A DNA stretch of 5,134 nt from an uncultured Clostridia bacterium (GTDB lineage Bacteria > Bacillota > Clostridia > Oscillospirales > Acutalibacteraceae). Within the stretch, counting starts at the first letter, position 1, and the number at the start of each line of letters is the position of its first letter. Positions 1 through 5,134 of this stretch are shown one piece after another. Where the stretch lies: contig CALYNW010000096.1 of assembly GCA_945224895.1 (NCBI GenBank), positions 1 to 5,134 on the forward strand, written 5' to 3'. Made by a program: the position numbers and the translations under genes. The notes beneath the pieces are model-generated. The model was not told where the DNA came from and did not search any database. It worked only from the letters and a program-made list of their open reading frames with translations.

Positions 1-20
1 ACCCGAGAGTATCAAGGTCA

Positions 21-23
21 TAA
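21..23 (+). other. In-frame TAA stop within carB, at a conserved Ser position
   Basis: The codons before it read NPRVSRS and those after read ALAS, then GYPIAKV a few codons on. The near-universal CarB motif is NPRVSRSSALAS, so TAA stands exactly where the second Ser (about residue 308 in E. coli numbering) belongs. One base change (TCA to TAA) explains it. No frame change is needed, since the same frame continues with perfect family agreement. It lies only 21 bases from the window edge, so an assembly-edge or read error cannot be excluded. Confidence 0.85.
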
Positions 24-812
24 GCCCTTGCATCAACGGCTAAAGGCTACCCCATTGCAAAGGTAACGACTAAAATTGCTTTAGGCTACACTCTTGACGA
101 AATCAAAAACGATATCACGGGAAAAACCTGTGCATGCTTCGAGCCTACACTCGATTATGTGGTAGTTAAGCTACCTAAATGGCCCTTTGATAAATTTGTC
201 AATGCTTCACGTAAATTAGGCACACAAATGAAGGCTACCGGCGAGGTAATGAGCATTGCTCCCTGCTTCGAAATGGCTGTTATGAAAGCAGTCAGAGGTG
301 CTGAAATCGGTCTTGACACTCTTAACAGCAAAGCTCTTAACGGCATTGACATCAGGCAAAAGCTATATGACCAAGACGATTTAAGGCTTTTTACGGTATT
401 CAAGGCTTTAAAAAACGGTATAGGAATTGACGAAATTCACCGCATTACAATGATTGACGAATGGTTTTTAGGCAAGCTTAAAAATCTCGCTGATTATGAA
501 AAGGAAATAGCGGGCTGTCCCATTTCAAAGGAGCAATATATTAAAGGCAAAAAATACGGTTACACTGATAAGGCTCTTGAAAAAATCAGTGGCGGAAGTC
601 TTGCCTTTCACAGAGACTGCGTTTACAAAATGGTTGACACCTGTGGTGCTGAATTTGCCGCAGAAACACCATATTTCTATTCAACCTATGATGAGCACTG
701 CGAAGCAAGAGAGCTTACTCCAAGCGGTAAAGAAAAAATTATTGTTTTAGGCTCGGGTCCTATCAGAATAGGTCAGGGTATTGAATTTGACTATTCCTCA
801 GTTCATTGCGTA

Positions 813-815
813 TGA
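813..815 (+). other. In-frame TGA stop within carB, at the start of the second synthetase unit
   Basis: The frame reads FDYSSVHCV, then TGA, then TLKELGYEV. Firmicute CarB proteins commonly have Trp here (from memory of the family), so TGG to TGA is a one-base explanation. The stop falls inside the first nucleotide-binding fold of the second synthetase unit, just after GSGPIRIGQG, and not at a domain boundary. Truncation here would therefore separate strands of one fold. The next in-frame ATG (933) is inside conserved sequence with its purine run only 2 bases away, so restart there would not give a whole domain. Confidence 0.85.
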
Positions 816-2279
816 ACTTTAAAGGAGCTTGGATACGAGGTTATTCTGATTAACAACAATCCCGAAACCGTTTCAACCGACTTTGACACAGGCGACAGAC
901 TTTATTTTGAGCCTCTTACAGAAGAAGAGGTTATGAACATCATTAAGGCGGAAAATCCCATTGGCGTTGTTGTTGCCTTTGGCGGTCAGACTGCTATTAA
1001 GCTGACTAAGTTTCTTGACGAAAAGGGCATAAATATTCTCGGAACAAGTGCAGAATCAATAGACGTTGCCGAGGACAGAGAACGCTTTGACGCTTTACTT
1101 GAAAGCTTTAACATTTTCAGACCTAAGGGCGAAAGCGTTATGAGCTTAAATGATGCTCTTACATCGGCAAACAGACTCGGATATCCTGTTCTTCTTCGTC
1201 CGTCATACGTTATCGGCGGTCAGAATATGACTATTGCCTACACCGATGATGACGTTAAGCAGTATATGGATATTATCCTTTCTCAGGGAATTGAAAATCC
1301 TGTTCTTGTTGACAAATATATGATGGGAACAGAGCTTGAGGTTGACTGCATTTCCGACGGCGAGGATGTCCTTATCCCCGGTATTATGGAGCATATTGAA
1401 AGAGCAGGCGTTCATTCAGGCGACTCAATAGCCGTTTATCCGCCATACAATCTTAATGATATGATGCTTGAAAAAATCTGCGACATATCGGTTAAGCTTG
1501 CCCTTTCACTTAAAACAAAGGGACTTGTAAATATTCAGTATCTTATTTACCAAAATGAGCTTTATGTCATTGAAGTAAATCCAAGAGCATCAAGAACTAT
1601 TCCTTACATAAGCAAGGTTACAGGCGTGCCCATGGTTGAGCTTGCAACTAAAATTATGGTTGGTAAAGGGCTTAAGGATTTAGGCTACGGCACAGGACTT
1701 TACAGGACACCACCATATGTTGCCGTTAAGGTGCCTGTTTTCAGCTTTGAAAAGCTGAATGACGTAAATTCAAAGCTTGGACCTGAAATGAAATCTACAG
1801 GTGAGGTTTTAGGCGTAGGCAAAAATCTGAACGAGGCTCTTTACAAAGGTCTTGTTTCGGCAGGCTTCAAAACCGATTTTCACAGCAAGGACAGGCACGG
1901 TGTTTTGATTACAGTTACCAAGCAGGACAGATATGAGATTGTTAATCTCGCCAAAAAGCTTGACGATATGGGTGCTGATATTTGGGCTACTCCCGAAACG
2001 GCAAAGGCTATAGAAAGCCTTGGAATTGAGGTTTCGGTTGTAAACAAGCTCAGGGACGATAATTCCATTATGGACCTTGTTGAGTCAGGAAAGCTTGACT
2101 ACATTGTTTACACAGGTAAAAGCGACAAGAAGTCCATTGCGGATTATATAAAGCTACACAACAGAGCAAATCAGCTTGGTATTGCAACACTGACGTCTCT
2201 CGATACGGCTAATGCTTTGGCTGATATTATTGCATCAAGATACAATCAGAGAAATACGGAGCTTGTGGATATTAACTGT

Positions 2280-3134
2280 ATGAGAAAGGAAAAGGGTACT
2301 CTCAAATTCTCAAAAATGCAGGGCACCGGCGACGACTATATTTTCTTTAACAATGAGTGTGGTATTATCACCTGTCCCGAAAGCTTCGCCATAGAATTTT
2401 CAGACAGACACAGAGGTATCGGCGGTGACGGTATCGTTCTCATTGAGGACAGCGACATAGCAGACGCTAAAATGAGAATATTCAACATTGACGGCTCTGA
2501 GGGTAAAATGGCAGGCAACTCCATCAGATGCGTAGGCAAATTTCTTTACGACAATGATATTGTTAAAAAGGATAAAATGCTTATTGAAACAGCCTCGGGA
2601 ATTAAGACGCTGTCACTCTTTACAAGAAATGGCAAGGTTTCCTCTGCCACTGTTGATATGGGCAAGGCAGAGCTTATGCCTGATAAAATTCCCGTAAGCC
2701 TTGACGGTGATAAAATTATTGACCGAACTGTTAATATCTATGGAAATGAATACAAAATAAACTGCTGTTCAATCGGTAATCCCCACTGTGTTGTTTTTGT
2801 AGACAATGTTGACAGGCTGAATTTGGATAAAATCGGTCCGCAGCTTGAAACAGCCGACATTTTCCCTGAAAGAATTAACACGGAATTTGTAAGAGTTGTA
2901 AATTCAAACACCCTTAAAATGAGAGTTTGGGAACGTGGTAACGGCGAAACTCCTGCCTGCGGTACAGGCGCCTGCGCCGCAGTAATTGCTGCTGTGGAAA
3001 ACGGCTACTGTAATAAAGGAGAAAACATAACCGTAAAGCTCAGAGGCGGAGATTTAATCGTAAATTATACCGACGAAACGGTTACTCTTACAGGCGACTG
3101 CAATCTTGTCTATAAAGGCGAAATTGAATATTAA
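2280..3134 (+). CDS. dapF: Diaminopimelate epimerase (DapF), in frame with and possibly fused to carB, catalytic Cys replaced
   Basis: DapF interconverts LL- and meso-diaminopimelate in the cytoplasm, supplying peptidoglycan and lysine. From the ATG at 2280 it is 284 residues, within the usual 270-285. The family's N-terminal MKF-x-KM motif appears as LKFSKMQG (residues 8-15), so the usual start position is a CTC codon and the ATG adds seven residues. Other motifs: DRHRGIGGDG (42-51), NIDGSEGK (69-76), IGNPHC (165-170), WERGNGET, and ACGTGAC with catalytic Cys227. Oddities: the first catalytic Cys (in CGNG of the family) is Ala78 in AGNS, and the usual Asn of G-x-G-N-D is Asp18. No stop separates it from carB, so translation coming from carB would produce a CarB-DapF fusion. 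No convincing ribosome binding site is seen close to 2280 (GGAG near 2258 is far away). It ends with TAA just before a strong terminator. Identity is secure; start and activity are uncertain. Confidence 0.85.
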   Translation: MRKEKGTLKFSKMQGTGDDYIFFNNECGIITCPESFAIEFSDRHRGIGGDGIVLIEDSDIADAKMRIFNIDGSEGKMAGNSIRCVGKFLYDNDIVKKDKMLIETASGIKTLSLFTRNGKVSSATVDMGKAELMPDKIPVSLDGDKIIDRTVNIYGNEYKINCCSIGNPHCVVFVDNVDRLNLDKIGPQLETADIFPERINTEFVRVVNSNTLKMRVWERGNGETPACGTGACAAVIAAVENGYCNKGENITVKLRGGDLIVNYTDETVTLTGDCNLVYKGEIEY

Positions 3135-3140
3135 CGGCAT

Positions 3141-3180
3141 AAAAAAACAACCTTGGATTTTAAGCCAAGGTTGTTTTTTT
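3141..3180. terminator. Bidirectional rho-independent terminator between dapF and pstB
   Basis: A perfect 16-base inverted repeat: left arm 3141-3156 (seven A, then CAACCTTGG) and right arm 3165-3180, with an 8-base loop (3157-3164). Read on the + strand the stem's GC-rich part is followed by a run of nine T (3174-3182), ending dapF. On the - strand the A-run becomes a T-run, ending pstB. It fills almost the whole 46-base gap between the convergent genes and abuts the pstB stop codon (3181-3183). Confidence 0.93.
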
Positions 3181-3930
3181 TTAACCAAATCTACCGTTAA
3201 TATAGTCGGCGGTTCTTTTATCAGTCGGGCTGTTAAATATTTTATCAGTATTGTCAAATTCAATTACCTCACCAAGCAGGAAAAAAGCAGTTTTATCCGA
3301 AATTCTTGCCGCCTGTTGCATTGAGTGGGTAACAATAACAATAGTATAATCCTTCTTCAGTTCAAGGACTAATTCCTCTATTTTGTATGTTGAAATAGGG
3401 TCCAAAGCGGATGTCGGCTCATCCATAAGTAACACACGGGGACTTACTGCCAGTGCTCTTGCAATGCAAAGCCTTTGCTGTTGTCCTCCCGATAGAGCAA
3501 GTGCATTCTTTTTCAACTTATCCTTAACCTCATCCCAAAGAGCCGCTTTTTTCAGATTGATTTCAACAATTTCATCAAGCTCTTTTTTCTTTCTGATACC
3601 GTGGGTTTTGGGACCGTAGGCAACATTATCGTATACACTCATAGGAAAAGGATTTGGCTTTTGAAAAACCATACCAACATTTTTACGCAATTCATTAACA
3701 TCAATATCTCTGAAAATATTTTTGTCTCCGAACATTATTTCACCGCTGATTTTACAGCCGTCAACCAAATCATTCATACGGTTAAGTGTTTTTATAACCG
3801 TTGATTTGCCGCATCCGGACGGTCCTATAAATGCGGTAATCTGCTTTTCGGGTATTTCAAGATTTATTCCCTTAATTGCCTGAAAATCGCCGTAATAAAG
3901 CTCAAAATTCTTAATACTGAAGCAGTTCAT
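3181..3930 (-). CDS. pstB: Phosphate ABC transporter ATP-binding protein PstB
   Basis: PstB is the cytoplasmic ATPase that powers high-affinity phosphate uptake through PstC and PstA. The 249-residue protein has the family's normal length and every ABC motif: Walker [10 protein letters not shown] (36-44), Q-loop Gln90 in VFQKPNPFP (the PNPFP run is typical of PstB), signature LSGGQQQR (146-153), Walker B VLLMDEP (166-172), D-loop SALD (174-177) and switch His202. The ATG start overlaps the pstA stop by one base (TAATG) and has an AAAGGTGG binding site 7 bases upstream. It is the last gene of the pst block in this window: a terminator begins directly at its TAA stop, and no phoU follows. Nothing unusual is seen in the protein. 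Confidence 0.97.
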   Translation of the reverse strand: MNCFSIKNFELYYGDFQAIKGINLEIPEKQITAFIGPSGCGKSTVIKTLNRMNDLVDGCKISGEIMFGDKNIFRDIDVNELRKNVGMVFQKPNPFPMSVYDNVAYGPKTHGIRKKKELDEIVEINLKKAALWDEVKDKLKKNALALSGGQQQRLCIARALAVSPRVLLMDEPTSALDPISTYKIEELVLELKKDYTIVIVTHSMQQAARISDKTAFFLLGEVIEFDNTDKIFNSPTDKRTADYINGRFG

Positions 3931-4775
3931 TATTCCACCACCTTTGAGATTTTCTTTGCTAAAATGCTTGAAAGTCCGTTAATAACGAGCACCAATCCAA
4001 GCAGTACCACCGCTGTTGCGTATGCCTCATCTGTATAAAGTCCCTCATTTAACAGGCAATATAAATGTACTGACAGAGTTCTTGATGATGAGGTTAGCTT
4101 AGTTGCCGCATCAGGTACGGTTCCTGCAGTATATATCAGTGCGGCGGTTTCTCCTACTATTCTTCCTATGGCAAGAATTACTCCTGACAGAATTCCCGGT
4201 ACGGCATTAGGCAAAACAATTTTAAAAATCGTTCTTAGCTTCCCTGCACCTAAGCCATAGGACCCCTCTCTATAAGAATTGTCAACTGCAAGCAAGGACT
4301 CCTCTGTCGTTCTTATAATTACAGGCAACACCATAACTGCAAGAGTCAGAACGCCTGCTATAAGCGAATATCCCCATTTTATAGAAACAACAAAGGCAAG
4401 ATAACCGAACAGTCCGTATACTATTGAGGGTATGCCTGCAAGGGTTTCGTTTGTAATTCTGATAATCTTTACAAATTTACTGTTTTTTCTTGAATACTCA
4501 ACAAGAAAAACGGCAGAAAAAACGCCTATCGGTACTGCTATAAGCAGAGTTAAAATGGTTAAGTAAAGGGTGTTGAAAATTGACGGGAGCATAGACTGAT
4601 TATCAGATGAGAATTTTAAAGCAAATAAACCCGAATTCAGATTTTTAACACCGTTTGTTAAAATATATATAATTATAAATACTATTGTTCCTACTGTAAT
4701 TATTGAAGAAATTATAACCAACATTAAAACAAAAAAGGATACGGGATGCTTTGAATATTCCTTTAGCTTATTCAA
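3930..4775 (-). CDS. pstA: Phosphate ABC transporter permease PstA, TTG start
   Basis: PstA pairs with PstC in the membrane to form the phosphate channel. The start chosen is TTG at 4775-4773, giving 281 residues, because GGAGG (4787-4783) lies 7 bases upstream and the start overlaps the pstC stop as TTGA. An ATG 13 codons upstream (4814) would lie inside pstC and lacks this support. Hydrophobic segments, in TTG-start numbering, lie at about 12-40, 66-93, 113-131, 136-156, 192-215 and 254-273, fitting a six-helix permease of the BPD-transport family. The cytoplasmic EAA loop that docks on PstB is [20 protein letters not shown] (170-189), followed by the Pst-type [15 protein letters not shown]. 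Conservation and length are normal. It ends in TAA, sharing a base with the pstB ATG. Confidence 0.95.
   Translation of the reverse strand: MNKLKEYSKHPVSFFVLMLVIISSIITVGTIVFIIIYILTNGVKNLNSGLFALKFSSDNQSMLPSIFNTLYLTILTLLIAVPIGVFSAVFLVEYSRKNSKFVKIIRITNETLAGIPSIVYGLFGYLAFVVSIKWGYSLIAGVLTLAVMVLPVIIRTTEESLLAVDNSYREGSYGLGAGKLRTIFKIVLPNAVPGILSGVILAIGRIVGETAALIYTAGTVPDAATKLTSSSRTLSVHLYCLLNEGLYTDEAYATAVVLLGLVLVINGLSSILAKKISKVVE
3938..3945 (-). promoter_or_regulatory. Ribosome binding site of pstB
   Basis: On the - strand the bases read AAAGGTGG, ending 7 bases before the ATG at 3930. It lies inside the last codons of pstA, as expected for coupled translation across the TAATG overlap. It supports the chosen pstB start. 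Confidence 0.7.
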
Positions 4776-5134
4776 CTTTCTCCCTCCCTCTTTCTTGTTA
4801 CAGCGGAAAAGCAAAGATTAATAATCAAAATAAACACAAACAAAACTACCGCCGTTGCTATCAATGCTTTTCTGTGCAGTCCCGAAGCATACGCCATTTC
4901 AATTACAATATTTCCCGTCAGCGTTCTGACACCTGATGTAATTGATTTCGGCAAAGCTGCCTGATTTCCTGCAACCATAACCACTGCCATTGTTTCTCCC
5001 ACAGCCCTGCCTATACCGAGAATTATACCGCTGAGTATTCCCGATTTTGCGGCAGGAATAACAGTTTTAAAAATGCTGATTTCCTTTGTTGTGCCTAACG
5101 CAAGGGCACCTTCAAAATAGCTGTCGGGTACGGC
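4772..5134 (-). CDS. pstC: Phosphate ABC transporter permease PstC, C-terminal part
   Basis: This is the last 120 residues of PstC, the second membrane subunit of the phosphate importer. The frame is open to the right edge of the window (the gene's 5' part lies beyond 5134), so an internal GTG at 5002 is not the start. The visible part begins AVPDSYFEGALALGTT, the EAA docking loop for PstB, then GILSGIILGIGRAVGETMAV, the conserved Pst permease stretch, a periplasmic segment, and a final membrane helix (about residues 94-112) ending in a charged RKREGES tail. It stops with TGA at 4774-4772, overlapping the pstA TTG. A TAA lies two codons further in the same frame. About 300 residues in full is usual, so roughly 60% is missing on the right. 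pstS is expected further upstream. Confidence 0.94.
   Translation of the reverse strand, partial: AVPDSYFEGALALGTTKEISIFKTVIPAAKSGILSGIILGIGRAVGETMAVVMVAGNQAALPKSITSGVRTLTGNIVIEMAYASGLHRKALIATAVVLFVFILIINLCFSAVTRKREGES
4776..4790 (-). promoter_or_regulatory. Ribosome binding site that sets the pstA TTG start
   Basis: Within the last codons of pstC, the - strand reads GAGGGAGGGAGAAAG just before TTG. A full GGAGG core sits at 4787-4783 with a 7-base spacer. This is the best site in the region and the reason for preferring TTG at 4775 over the upstream ATG at 4814. Confidence 0.8.

Larger units (their letters stand above)
1..2300 (+). pseudogene. carB: carB, carbamoyl-phosphate synthase large subunit, C-terminal part, interrupted by two in-frame stops
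   Basis: CarB makes carbamoyl phosphate from bicarbonate, ATP and ammonia delivered by the CarA glutaminase, feeding pyrimidine and arginine synthesis. The frame enters from the left edge at the NPRVSRS motif of the first ATP-grasp unit (about residue 301 of the roughly 1070-residue family), so the first 300 residues lie outside. In order: end of the carboxyphosphate unit (to about 290), oligomerisation region (about 290-740), second synthetase unit with GSGPIRIGQG (750-779), RPSYVIGGQ (1197-1223), metal/ATP residues E-V-N-P-R (1572-1586), and the MGS-like allosteric domain (about 1890-2270), ending in ELVDIN as in clostridial CarB. Two stops break the frame: TAA 21-23 and TGA 813-815. Open stretches are 24-812 and 816 onward. 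Conservation on both sides of each stop is high, so damage is recent, an error, or read through. The frame runs on into dapF without a stop; the end given here is approximate. Identity is very secure; pseudogene status is inferred. Confidence 0.88.

Noticed and set aside
155..403. Opposite-strand open frames over carB and dapF (also 1203-1415, 1880-2068, 2336-2539, 3054-3263)
   Set aside because: They lie antisense to strongly conserved coding sequence, lack recognisable protein motifs, and have no binding sites that stand out.
159..815. A separate 218-residue gene starting at ATG-like codon 159
   Set aside because: The start is a GTG inside the conserved DYVVVKLPKWPFDKF stretch of CarB, with conserved CarB sequence running upstream of it in the same frame. 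It is a fragment of carB between two stops.
812..853. Mini-frame starting at an ATG that overlaps the TGA (ATGA)
   Set aside because: It is in another frame, ends after 13 residues, and would not restore the CarB frame, so it is unlikely to be a restart site.
741..940. A natural split of CarB into two subunits, as in some archaea and Aquifex
   Set aside because: The stop falls within the first fold of the second synthetase unit, separating GSGPIRIGQG from the rest of that fold. No good start site follows at once, and the upstream TAA would still be unexplained.
933..3134. A stand-alone 733-residue gene starting at ATG 933
   Set aside because: The ATG lies within conserved CarB sequence (EEEVMNIIKAENP); homologous residues continue upstream to 816. 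It is better read as the second part of carB plus dapF.
3141..3180. The inverted repeat as an insertion-sequence end or small-RNA gene
   Set aside because: No transposase or target duplication is near, and the A-run/T-run layout between converging genes is that of a bidirectional terminator.
3106..3804. + strand open frames over pstB (3106-3324, 3383-3619, 3601-3804) and over pstA/pstC (4751-4936)
   Set aside because: All are shadows of pstB, pstA or pstC, whose motifs are complete on the other strand.

Overview
The window looks like chromosomal DNA of a low-to-moderate G+C Firmicute, most likely a member of Clostridia (class by general protein character; family not resolvable by eye). It carries two converging gene blocks that meet at a shared terminator near 3141-3180. 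No RNA gene, mobile element, CRISPR array or long gene-free stretch is visible; the only intergenic gap is 46 bases (3135-3180).

Left block, + strand (1-3134): the C-terminal three quarters of carB (carbamoyl-phosphate synthase large subunit, pyrimidine/arginine synthesis), followed in the same reading frame by dapF (diaminopimelate epimerase, lysine and peptidoglycan synthesis). carB is well conserved over its whole length but is broken by two in-frame stops: TAA at 21-23, where the family has Ser, and TGA at 813-815, where many Firmicute relatives have Trp. In contrast, no stop separates the end of carB from dapF, so the two are joined in one open frame (816-3134). DapF keeps most family motifs but lacks one of its two catalytic cysteines (Ala at 2511-2513) and has two more unusual active-site residues. 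This block is the part most worth checking: degraded locus, sequence error, or an unusual fusion/readthrough arrangement.

Right block, - strand (5134-3181): the tail of a phosphate ABC-transporter operon in the order pstC (3' end only), pstA, pstB. The genes are tightly coupled: pstC/pstA overlap by 4 bases (TTGA, with a TTG start for pstA) and pstA/pstB by 1 base (TAATG). PstC and PstA form the membrane channel and PstB is the ATPase; pstS would be expected upstream, outside the window. phoU, often last in such operons, is absent after pstB. These three genes look intact and ordinary.

The best candidate for something unusual is the carB-dapF frame. I see no defence system, toxin, mobile element or other clearly new system here.
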